A stretch of DNA of 64,000 nucleotides. Source: Candidatus Rokuibacteriota bacterium. GTDB taxonomy: Bacteria > Methylomirabilota > Methylomirabilia > Rokubacteriales > CSP1-6. Of this stretch, positions 35,168-42,328 are shown piece by piece. Positions within the stretch are counted from its first letter, which is position 1. Every line of letters begins with the position of its first letter. A program made the translations under genes and the position numbers. The notes beneath the pieces are model-generated. The model was not told the origin of the DNA. It did no database searches and worked only from the letters and a program-made list of their open reading frames with translations. Location of the stretch: positions 1 through 64,000 of the forward strand of contig QHSI01000112.1 in the NCBI GenBank assembly GCA_003221515.1, written 5' to 3'.

Positions 35168-36726
35168 CAGTCGAGGTCCTCCATGAATCCGGCGATTTCG
35201 TCCACGTGGACGGAGGTGACGGCGATCTCGGGCGCGTAGACGACCTCGTCCGCGGCCCACACGATCGTGCCCTTCACGTCCTTCGTGATGCCGGCGACGT
35301 TGTTGAGGAACGTGGCGATGGTGTCGTTGATACGTAGCGCGTTCGCCTTGATCGGCGCCGCGATCCGCCCATCGCGGATGATATAGGAGTCACCGACGAC
35401 GGTACAGGTGAAATCGCCGGCGCGCATTCCGTTGATCGGGTACGTGTACCAGATGCGCCCGATGTAGAGTCCGTTGCCGACACGCCGCAACAGCTCGTCG
35501 AGCGCCACCGGCTCGGCGCCCTCGATCACCACGTTGGAGGCGGCCACGCCGGGCGGGCTGTCGAACTGGCGCCCACCCCCGGCGCCGAAGCGGAACCCGT
35601 TGCGTGGCACCAGCGCCGTCTGCGCGGCCGGCCCGGTGGCGCCGAGCTTCTCCGCGAGGGCGGGATCGCGCAGCAACCGCTGGGTCTCGTACCAGCTCGA
35701 CAGGCAGCCGACGAGCACGCCTTGCTTGATCAGGTCGGTCCGGCCGGTCGGCAGCCCTTCGCACGTGATGCCCTTGGAGCCCATGAGCCCGGGCATCGCG
35801 CCGTGATCGTAGAGGCTCAGGAGGGGCGAGGCGACGGCGCGGCCGAGCTTGCCGAGAAACGGCGTGCTCGACGAGTAGAACGCGCCGGCGGTGCAGGAGG
35901 GGATCACGATGTTGTTGAGCAAGTCGGCCACGGGCTGGCGGCCGAAGACGACGGTGTAGATGCCCGACGGCACGCGCTCGCCGCCGATGGCGCCGATCGC
36001 GTTCTGGGCGGCCTCCACGCCGGCTTCGTCCGTGAAGTGATCGAGCCGCGTCCCCGTCGAGGCGCCCGAGCCCTTGGCCCCTCGCGATTCCACCATGGCG
36101 GTGGCGAACGCGGTGATGAGCGACGTCTCGTCTACTTGCGGGCGCGGCATCGCGGTCGAGGCGATCGCGATGCGCTCTCTCAGGATCGTGACGTCGCCGC
36201 CCAGGATCAGACCGAGCTGGCGCAGCGCTTCGTCGTCGCCCGCGAGCCCGGCCAAGCGCCCCGAGGCGATGAAGGTCCGCAGGGCGCCACCGGTGATCCG
36301 CCAGCCCGCGTCCACGAGGCTCGCGTCGTCGAGCTCCATCAGCCGGGGATCGTGATAGTCGGTGAGGGCGCGCGGAGCGGACGCCGCCGCCGGCAGGGAG
36401 ACGAACTCGGGATCGGCGACGGCCGCCTTGCGCGCCTTGGCCAGCGCGCGCTCGGCGCCGGCCGCCGTGAGATCGCTCGGCTCGCTGCCGAATCCGATCA
36501 GTCGTCCGCGCTCCGACCCGAAGACCGCCTGGATCCCGATGCCGTAGGACTCGGTCGACTTCGGCTCTTCGACGCCGTTGCAGGGGATGTGCGAGGTGTA
36601 GTTGAGGCGCGTCAGCAGCGCGGAGTTGGCCGAGGTGAACACCTCGGCCTCCTGGACGTCGGGCTGGCTCTTGACCAGCGCGAGCGCCGCTTCCGCGGCC
36701 TGCGCGAGCTCGCCGACGGTCTTCAT
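35167..36726 (-). CDS. Second TldE/PmbA-like protease partner subunit
   Basis: 519 residues, about 75 longer than the first TldE. The PmbA fold is seen in PRPQVDETSLITAFATAMVE, VVFGRQPVADLLNNIVIPS, and the C-terminal IGRIWYTYPINGMRAGDFTC. No HExxxH is present. It probably pairs with the TldD-like protein encoded two genes upstream, with the Sec-rhodanese between them. The longer, divergent sequences suggest a substrate different from that of the 15.8-kb TldD/TldE pair. It is 7 bp after the rhodanese stop. Confidence 0.88.
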   Translation of the reverse strand: MKTVGELAQAAEAALALVKSQPDVQEAEVFTSANSALLTRLNYTSHIPCNGVEEPKSTESYGIGIQAVFGSERGRLIGFGSEPSDLTAAGAERALAKARKAAVADPEFVSLPAAASAPRALTDYHDPRLMELDDASLVDAGWRITGGALRTFIASGRLAGLAGDDEALRQLGLILGGDVTILRERIAIASTAMPRPQVDETSLITAFATAMVESRGAKGSGASTGTRLDHFTDEAGVEAAQNAIGAIGGERVPSGIYTVVFGRQPVADLLNNIVIPSCTAGAFYSSSTPFLGKLGRAVASPLLSLYDHGAMPGLMGSKGITCEGLPTGRTDLIKQGVLVGCLSSWYETQRLLRDPALAEKLGATGPAAQTALVPRNGFRFGAGGGRQFDSPPGVAASNVVIEGAEPVALDELLRRVGNGLYIGRIWYTYPINGMRAGDFTCTVVGDSYIIRDGRIAAPIKANALRINDTIATFLNNVAGITKDVKGTIVWAADEVVYAPEIAVTSVHVDEIAGFMEDLD

Positions 36727-36733
36727 CGCGCCC

Positions 36734-37156
36734 TCAATGGGCGGGCGGCGCCTTGGGATTCTTGCCCTCGACCGGATAGCCCTTCGCGATCCAGCCGGGC
36801 AGCCCCTCCTCGAGGACCTGATGGTTCCGCCATCCCATCTGGTAGAGCATGTCGCTGGCCCCCCGGGCCAGGGCGTGCGGGCAGGTTCAATAGAACACCA
36901 CGGCGATCGACCTGGAGATCTCCCGCGCCCGGTCGGGCAGCGCGCGCAACGGGATCGAGCGCGCGCCGCGGATGTGGCTCTCGACGTACGAATCCCAGTG
37001 CCTGACGTCGATGATGTCCGCCCGGGTGTTGCGGTCGAGCAAGGCCTTGAGCTCCTCGACCTTGATGAAGCGCACCGGGTACTCCGGCGGCGCGGCCGGC
37101 GCCGCGCTGGCCAGCATCACGCCGGCGACGATCGCGGCGATCAGGCTGCCGCGCAC
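36734..37156 (-). CDS. Exported rhodanese-like protein with selenocysteine at the catalytic position
   Basis: 140 codons with one in-frame TGA (36889-36887) at position 90. Before it are a GTG start behind GGAGG, a signal peptide (IAAIVAGVMLASAAPAA) and the rhodanese first half (ADIIDVRHWDSYVESHIRGA, RSIPLRALP). The strand AVVFY leads into the TGA and then TCPHA. Many rhodaneses have YC-x-CP there, so the TGA replaces the catalytic Cys. The reading frame continues through the expected second half (VLEEGLPGWIAKGYPVEG) to TGA 36736-36734. A SECIS-like hairpin follows the first TGA. I read it as a periplasmic selenoenzyme for sulfur or redox transfer. A nonsense mutation is the alternative. Confidence 0.82.
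36855..36889 (-). promoter_or_regulatory. SECIS-like hairpin after the in-frame TGA
   Basis: Downstream of TGA 36889-36887, 15 nt are followed by a perfect 7-bp stem CTGGCCC (36871-36865) / GGGCCAG (36861-36855) closing a GGG loop. UGA-to-loop distance is 22 nt and the loop begins with G. Both meet the published bacterial SECIS consensus (16-37 nt, G among the first two loop bases). SelB would bind it. Confidence 0.65.
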
Positions 37157-37158
37157 CG

Positions 37159-38718
37159 TCAGCCTCCGATGACGCGCGCCCGCGTCCGCATCGTCGGCCC
37201 GCCGTTGCCCAGGCGCTTGGTCTGCATCGGTTGTCCCTTGCCGCAGTTCGGGATCGGGTAGACGCGAAAGTCGGAGCCGACCGCGTCGACGTTCACCAGG
37301 TAGTCGCGCGAGTCGGCGGCGATGCCGCCGTCGCGGTAGAGACGGCCGAGCTCGCCGTTCCGGATCTCGTAGACCCGGCGCGCCGAGATGCGGAAGTTCT
37401 CGCGGCTCTCGGCGATCGACGGCGTCCGGTGGCCCGCCACGTAATAGCCGTGGTCGACCTCCTTGACGATGTCCTCGGGCGCGCGCGCGCCGGCGTCGAA
37501 GACGGTGTTCGACATGCGGATCAGCGGCACCAGCGAGGCGTCGGTCGCCTTCCAGTGGCCGTTGGGCTCGCCGCCGAAGATCGCCGCCGTCTGCCGGCTG
37601 TTCATGAATCCCCGGAAGATGCCTTTGTCGATGTGGACCACGCGGCGGCCCGGCGTGCCCTCGTGATCGTACTTGTAGTGGCCGAAGCCCGGCAGCGCCG
37701 GGTCGGAGTACGCGGTCACCAGCGGCGAGGCCACGCGCCGGCCGACCTGATGCTCGCGGAGCCCGCCCAGCAGCCACGAGCGGCCCGCGTACGCGGTCTC
37801 CATCTTGAGGGCGCGGTCGAGCTCGACCGGATGACCGATGATCTCGTGCGAGAGGAGCGTGTTGTAATGCGGGTCGGTGACGACGACCACGTCGCCGTCC
37901 GAGGTCGGCAGCACCGGGGCCGCCGCGAGCTCCACGCCCTCGCGCGCCAGGCCTAGCGCGAAGTCGCGGAAGGCCGGGAAGGTGAGGGGCCGCTCGCTGG
38001 CGCCGTCGAGCAGGATCTCCCACCCGCGCTGGTGACCGATCGCGTCGTACAGGTCCTGACTCACCTCGCCCTGGACGGTCACGACACTGCAGGTGCCCTG
38101 GGTCAGCGCGAACGACTGGTCGATACGCGCGCCCTCGGTCGACACGAAGAGCTCGCGCGAGAGCTCGGTCAGCGTCGAGATGTAGTTGTACTTCACCCGC
38201 GCGTCTACCGCCGCGACCTGGCGCGAGACGTCGGTCGCGTAGCGCACCATCTCGGCCAGGTCGACCGTGCGGGGATCGACGCGATAGACGGCGGCCACGG
38301 TGTCCTCGAGCGCCGGGATCGGGTGCAGGTGTGTGTCGGCCAGCGCCGCGCCCAGCGCACCGTACTTCTCACGGGCGTCGGCCTTCATCTCGCCGTTCAC
38401 CATCGCCCGCCGATACGCGCGCTCGATCGCCTCCTGGATGATCCGGCCGAGCTCGGCGACGTCGGCGGTGCCGAGGACCTGCCCCACGTAGCCGGGCGCG
38501 ATCATCCGCTCGCCGGCGAGAACGCGGACGCCCAGCGAGAAGCCGTAGTCGTCGCCGGAGAACTTGGGCGTTCCATTCTCCGCGCCCGCGCCCTTGGCCT
38601 CGGTGACCTCGAGCCGCAGATCGGCGTAGCGCAGGTGCGGCAGGCGCCGCGCCTGGCGCACGCGCTCCTGCGCGATCGGCGTGACCGTGTCGATGAGGTC
38701 GACGGAGATCGGCGTCAT
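37159..38718 (-). CDS. Second TldD-like metalloprotease subunit
   Basis: 519 residues with a TldD metal motif HExxxH in LLSHEIIGHPVELD (His291 to His296). The C-terminal half shows FGHYKYDHEGTPGRR, GIFRGFMNSRQTAA and a cysteine in PNCGKGQPM. It is only distantly similar to the TldD at 15.8 kb. It is coupled to moeA by ATGA and ends 2 bp before the rhodanese start. With the TldE-like protein further downstream it should form a second heterodimeric peptidase. Confidence 0.9.
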   Translation of the reverse strand: MTPISVDLIDTVTPIAQERVRQARRLPHLRYADLRLEVTEAKGAGAENGTPKFSGDDYGFSLGVRVLAGERMIAPGYVGQVLGTADVAELGRIIQEAIERAYRRAMVNGEMKADAREKYGALGAALADTHLHPIPALEDTVAAVYRVDPRTVDLAEMVRYATDVSRQVAAVDARVKYNYISTLTELSRELFVSTEGARIDQSFALTQGTCSVVTVQGEVSQDLYDAIGHQRGWEILLDGASERPLTFPAFRDFALGLAREGVELAAAPVLPTSDGDVVVVTDPHYNTLLSHEIIGHPVELDRALKMETAYAGRSWLLGGLREHQVGRRVASPLVTAYSDPALPGFGHYKYDHEGTPGRRVVHIDKGIFRGFMNSRQTAAIFGGEPNGHWKATDASLVPLIRMSNTVFDAGARAPEDIVKEVDHGYYVAGHRTPSIAESRENFRISARRVYEIRNGELGRLYRDGGIAADSRDYLVNVDAVGSDFRVYPIPNCGKGQPMQTKRLGNGGPTMRTRARVIGG

Positions 38719-39911
38719 CAGAAGGGCTCGACCAGCACGGTGTCGCCCGCCGCCACGTCGCCGCGCTCCTCCTCGAGCACGATGAGGCAGTTGCCGGCCG
38801 TCATCGACGAGAGGATCCCGGAGCCCTGCGGCCCGGTGATGCGCGCCTCCCAGCGCCCGTCGCGCCACTGGACGATGCCACGCTTGAACTCGCGCCGCCC
38901 GGCGCGCTTGCTCATCGGCTCGAGCGCGGTCGCCTGGTACATCTCCGGGAACAGGCGGCGCCGCCCCGCCAGCTTGAAGATCGCCGGACGCAGGAAGAGC
39001 ATCGAGGCGAGCATGGACGCGACGGGATTGCCCGGCAGCCCGAAGAAGTGCGCGGACTTGATCCGCCCGAAGGCGAGCGGGCGCCCGGGCTGCATCGCGA
39101 CCTGCCAGAAATCGATCGCGCCGATCTCGGCCAGCACGTCCTTGACGAGGTCGAGGACACCGACCGAGACGCCGCCCGAGGTGACGACGATGTCGCCGAC
39201 CTCGGCGGCCTCGAGCAGCCGCGCGCGGAGCTCCTCGCGCACGTCGGGTACGATCCCGAGGTCGACCACGTCGCCGCCGTACTGCTCGATCGCGCCGCGC
39301 AACGTGAACCGATTGGCGTCGTAGATCTGGCCGGGCTTGCGCGGCGTGCCGGGCTCGACGACCTCGTCGCCGGTCGAGAGGAGCGCGACGCGCGGCCGCC
39401 GGTGCACCAGGACTTGCCACCGACCCAGGGAAGCGGTGAGCCCGAGCTCCTGCGGGCGCAGCACGGTGCCGCGCTCGACCACGATCGTCCCGGCCTGGAT
39501 GTCCTCGCCGCGCATGCGGACGTTCACGCCCTTCTTGATCGGGCCGACGCTCACGCGGCCGCCGCGTCGCTCGACGATCTCCTGGGGATAGACGGTGTCG
39601 GCGCCCTGCGGCATCGACGCGCCGGTCATGATGCGGACGGCCTGGCCCGGATTCAGCGCGCCGTCGAAGAGCGCCCCGGCGTGGAGCTCCGCCACCACGT
39701 CGAGCTCGCGCGTTCCGGTGGCCGGCACGTCGCCGCTCGCCACCGCGTAGCCGTCGACCGCGGAGTTGTCGGTGGGCGGCACGTCGAACGGCGCGCGCAG
39801 ATCTTCGGCCAGCACACGCTCGCGCGCGCGGGTGACGGCGAGGAGCTCGGGAGGTGTAGGCTGGGTGAACTGCGCGAGAATTTGATTTTGGCCGTCGCGC
39901 ACCGAAATCAT
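38718..39911 (-). CDS. moeA: Molybdopterin molybdenumtransferase MoeA
   Basis: 397 residues. It inserts molybdate into adenylylated molybdopterin. Motifs include PPTDNSAVDGYAVASGD, TGASMPQGADTVYPQE, the MoaB-like TSGGVSVGVLDLVKDVL and FFGLPGNPVASMLAS. ATG 39911 is chosen because TATAAT ends 6 nt before it, giving a leaderless mRNA; the frame is open further upstream, but that DNA is the divergent gene. It is the first gene of the seven-gene operon. No molybdoenzyme is encoded in the window. Confidence 0.93.
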   Translation of the reverse strand: MISVRDGQNQILAQFTQPTPPELLAVTRARERVLAEDLRAPFDVPPTDNSAVDGYAVASGDVPATGTRELDVVAELHAGALFDGALNPGQAVRIMTGASMPQGADTVYPQEIVERRGGRVSVGPIKKGVNVRMRGEDIQAGTIVVERGTVLRPQELGLTASLGRWQVLVHRRPRVALLSTGDEVVEPGTPRKPGQIYDANRFTLRGAIEQYGGDVVDLGIVPDVREELRARLLEAAEVGDIVVTSGGVSVGVLDLVKDVLAEIGAIDFWQVAMQPGRPLAFGRIKSAHFFGLPGNPVASMLASMLFLRPAIFKLAGRRRLFPEMYQATALEPMSKRAGRREFKRGIVQWRDGRWEARITGPQGSGILSSMTAGNCLIVLEEERGDVAAGDTVLVEPF

Positions 39912-39916
39912 GGCGA

Positions 39917-39923
39917 TATTATA
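39917..39923. promoter_or_regulatory. Overlapping bidirectional -10 boxes for moeA and the RDD gene
   Basis: Only 18 bp separate the two start codons. On the minus strand a consensus TATAAT (39923-39918) ends 6 nt before the moeA ATG. On the plus strand TATTAT (39917-39922) ends 7 nt before ATG 39930. Both mRNAs would be leaderless, and the two polymerases could not bind at once. Confidence 0.65.
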
Positions 39924-39929
39924 CGCGGC

Positions 39930-40427
39930 ATGACTGAGGGCCGCCCGGCGGGCTTCTGGATCCGCGCGCTCGCCGCACTCCTCGATTTCCTGGTCTTTCT
40001 CCTCGTGCAGTTTTCGTTCGGGCTCATCGGCGGCAGGGTGTGGGGCCCGGACGTCGCGAGCACGCCGACGTTCCGGCCGATCGTGGTGCTCTTCACGGTC
40101 GTCTTCGCCGGGGCGTACTCGACGCTGCTCCTGGCCCTGGGTGGTCAGACGATCGGCAAGATGCTGGTCGGCGTGCGCGTGGTCGCGGGCGAGGAGCTGC
40201 CGTCGATCGGCGCGGCCCTGCTCCGGTTCATCGGCTACTTCGTCTCCCTCGGGACGCTGACGCTGGGCTACGTGATGGCGGGACTCCGCCAGGACAAGCG
40301 CGCGCTCCACGATCTGATCGCGGGTACGCGCGTCGAGTACGTCTCGCGAGCCGATGCCGAGGCGCCCGTGGCGCCGCCGCCGGCCGCGACGGCCGACGCG
40401 TCGTCGAGCGCCTCGGGCCCCGTGTGA
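39930..40427 (+). CDS. RDD-family membrane protein
   Basis: 165 residues with three or four hydrophobic segments. The family signature is visible: GFWIRALAALLDFLVFLLV with the Arg and Asp at the membrane edge, then LGGQTIGKMLVGVRVV and DKRALHDLIAGTRVEY. The last 25 residues are Ala/Pro/Ser-rich and unstructured. Function of RDD proteins is mostly unknown; some are sodium/proton antiporters. It is the first gene of RDD-DUF309-SDR, each coupled by GTGA. Confidence 0.85.
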   Translation: MTEGRPAGFWIRALAALLDFLVFLLVQFSFGLIGGRVWGPDVASTPTFRPIVVLFTVVFAGAYSTLLLALGGQTIGKMLVGVRVVAGEELPSIGAALLRFIGYFVSLGTLTLGYVMAGLRQDKRALHDLIAGTRVEYVSRADAEAPVAPPPAATADASSSASGPV

Positions 40428-41005
40428 TTCCGACCGCGCCGCTACGCGTTCGCAACCGCCTCGCCGAGCTGATCCTCGCCTCGCTGGCGGATGCCGGAGC
40501 GCGCGATGAGCTGGCGGCGATCAGCCGCGCGGACGCGGGCGCGCCGGCCTGGCTCGTCGACGACGACCTTGCCTACCGTCATCTGCTCAAGGTAAGAGCG
40601 CGCAGCGCCTGCACCGCGCTGGCGTCCCGACCGCCGGGTGCTTCCATACGCTCACGCGCCGACGTGCTCGACGCCGCGGCGACGCTGTTCGACGCCTATC
40701 TGTTCTTCGAGGTGCACGAGCTGCTCGAGGGGTTCTGGCGTGACGCGCGCGGCGACGACCGCGAGGCGCTGCAGGGACTGATCCAGGTGGCGGTGGGATA
40801 CCAGCACCTGGCCAACGGTAACTTCGCCGGAGCCCGCGCGCTGCTCGAGGAGGGCAGCGGCCGGCTCCTCGGCCGGCGGCTCGACGGGATCGATCTGGAG
40901 CCGTTCGCGCACGCGGTCCGGCGCTCGCTGGGCCGGCTGCTCGAATTCGACTGGCGAGCGGTGCCGGCCTTTCCCGGCGCCGTTCTCAGAAAGGACCCAA
41001 CGTGA
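40424..41005 (+). CDS. DUF309-domain protein
   Basis: 193 residues, GTG start overlapping the RDD stop. The DUF309 motif is AYLFFEVHELLEGFWRDA followed by REALQGLIQVAVGYQHLANGN, a helical bundle with conserved His and Glu that could bind metal. An N-terminal part of about 80 residues is extra and variable. The function of this family is unknown to me. It is coupled to the downstream SDR by GTGA. Confidence 0.82.
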   Translation: MIPTAPLRVRNRLAELILASLADAGARDELAAISRADAGAPAWLVDDDLAYRHLLKVRARSACTALASRPPGASIRSRADVLDAAATLFDAYLFFEVHELLEGFWRDARGDDREALQGLIQVAVGYQHLANGNFAGARALLEEGSGRLLGRRLDGIDLEPFAHAVRRSLGRLLEFDWRAVPAFPGAVLRKDPT

Positions 41006-41796
41006 ATCTGGAGCTGACCGGCAAGACCGCGCTCGTGACCGGAGGTAGCCAGGGCATCGGTCGGGCCATCGCGTTCGGCCTCGCCGCCGAAGGCGCGCGG
41101 GTCGCGATCTGCGCCCGCGACAAGGCGCGGCTCGAACAGACCGCGGACGAGGTCAAGGCGAAGACGCGCGCCGAGGTGCTCGTCCTTCCCGGCGACCTGA
41201 GCCGACTCGACGACGTGAACCGGGTTGCGGCGGCCGCCCGCGACCGGTTCGGCCGGCTCGACATCCTGATCAACAACGCGGGCGCCATCCGCGGCGGCGA
41301 CTTCCTGAAGATTCCCGACGAGCAGTGGGCGGGCGACTGGAGCCTGAAGATCCTCGGCTACGTGAGGATGGCGCGCGCCGTGTTTCCGATGATGCAGGCG
41401 CAGGGTGGCGGACGGATCGTGAACGTCGTCGGCGCGGCCGCTCGCAATCCGACCGCGGGCTACCTTCCGGGCGACATCGCGAATTCCGGAATCATCAACT
41501 TCACCAAGGGACTGGCGGATCTCGGCGGGCCTTCCGGAATCCTCGTCACCGCGGTTTCGCCGGCGGCCACGGCGACCGCGCGGTGGGAAGGATTGATCGC
41601 GACGCAGGCGGCGCTGGCGGGAAAGAGCGTGGACGAGCAGCGGGCAGAAGCTGTCAAGGACTACCCGTTGAAGCGCATCGCGACGCCCGAGGACATCGCC
41701 GATCTCGTGTGCTTTCTCGTATCGGCGAGAGCCTCGTTCATCACGGGCGTGTGCATCACGGTCGACGGCGGTGCAACCCGTGGCGTCTATCTATGA
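41002..41796 (+). CDS. Atypical short-chain dehydrogenase/reductase lacking the YxxxK pair
   Basis: 264 residues, GTG start. The N-terminal NAD(P)-binding half is classical (LVTGGSQGIGRAIAFG; NNAG in ILINNAGAIRGG). At the active site, where YSASKAAL is usual, the sequence reads GDIANSGIINFTKGLA, so the catalytic Tyr is Gly and the Lys is Asn by alignment on INFTKGLA. Other SDRs with Asn-Ala/Ser-Gly here form a recognised atypical group. It probably still binds a dinucleotide; its reaction is uncertain. Confidence 0.88.
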   Translation: MNLELTGKTALVTGGSQGIGRAIAFGLAAEGARVAICARDKARLEQTADEVKAKTRAEVLVLPGDLSRLDDVNRVAAAARDRFGRLDILINNAGAIRGGDFLKIPDEQWAGDWSLKILGYVRMARAVFPMMQAQGGGRIVNVVGAAARNPTAGYLPGDIANSGIINFTKGLADLGGPSGILVTAVSPAATATARWEGLIATQAALAGKSVDEQRAEAVKDYPLKRIATPEDIADLVCFLVSARASFITGVCITVDGGATRGVYL

Positions 41797-41819
41797 TTTC
41801 TTCGCTTTTCCGGACCACC

Positions 41820-41849
41820 TTGACATGCGTCACGTCTTGTCATTAACCT
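41820..41849 (+). promoter_or_regulatory. Promoter of the RRM protein gene
   Basis: Consensus TTGACA (41820-41825) and TAACCT (41844-41849) with an 18-bp spacer. The transcript would carry a leader of about 65-70 nt ending in AGGAGG (41910-41915). Long leaders are common for cold-induced RRM genes. Confidence 0.6.
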
Positions 41850-41923
41850 GTGCGCCAGCATTCGGGACCAAGGTAGTAGCGTCCTATTTCCGCCGCTTTC
41901 GCTAGGGCTAGGAGGTCGCAACG

Positions 41924-42259
41924 ATGGCCGCTAAGTTGTTCGTCGGAAACCTCTCGTTCCAGGCCACGGAGGAGGATCTGCGCGAGCTGTTCCAGCAATC
42001 TGGCACCGTGGAGACGGTTCGGATCATCACGGACCAGTTCACGGGCCGGCCGCGCGGATTCGGGTTCGTGGAGATGGCTACGAAGGAAGAGGCCAGCAAG
42101 GCAATCGAGATGCTGAACGGTCGGCTCTTCCGGGATCGCAATCTCGTGGTCGACGAGGCGCGCCCACAGCCTCAGCGGGGCGGAGTCGGCGGCGGCCCGC
42201 GGAGCGACCGTGGCGCACGGCCCGGCGCGCCTGGCGGCGGCGGAGGTTGGCGCCGCTAA
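41924..42259 (+). CDS. RRM-type RNA-binding protein
   Basis: 111 residues. One RNA-recognition motif: RNP2 KLFVGNLSF at residues 4-12 and RNP1 RGFGFVEM. The tail from residue 83 is Gly/Arg-rich (GGVGGGPRSDRGARPG), as in bacterial and cyanobacterial cold-inducible RNA-binding proteins. It binds single-stranded RNA and may act as an RNA chaperone. It has its own promoter, a strong AGGAGG and its own terminator, so it is a monocistronic unit. Confidence 0.93.
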   Translation: MAAKLFVGNLSFQATEEDLRELFQQSGTVETVRIITDQFTGRPRGFGFVEMATKEEASKAIEMLNGRLFRDRNLVVDEARPQPQRGGVGGGPRSDRGARPGAPGGGGGWRR

Positions 42260-42273
42260 GCAGACGGAACACC

Positions 42274-42305
42274 ACCCGGGGATCAAAACCAGGTCCCCGG
42301 GTTTT
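42274..42305 (+). terminator. Intrinsic terminator of the RRM gene
   Basis: Perfect 9-bp stem ACCCGGGGA (42274-42282) / TCCCCGGGT (42294-42302) with an 11-nt loop, followed by TTTT (42302-42305). It ends only 12 bp before the -10 box of the next gene. Confidence 0.88.
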
Positions 42306-42314
42306 CTTGGGGGT

Positions 42315-42322
42315 TGTATACT
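42315..42322 (+). promoter_or_regulatory. -10 promoter of the radical SAM gene (leaderless)
   Basis: TGTATACT, with the hexamer 42317-42322 ending 6 nt before ATG 42329. No -35 is visible, since that region is the upstream terminator. The sequence TATACTCAACACATG closely matches TATGCTCAACGCATG at 46425. Confidence 0.6.
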
Positions 42323-42328
42323 CAACAC

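Noticed and set aside
36887-37156. Rhodanese as a plain 89-residue truncated protein
   Set aside because: The second half of the domain continues in the same frame with normal motifs and its own stop, and the TGA replaces the catalytic Cys, so recoding explains the locus better.
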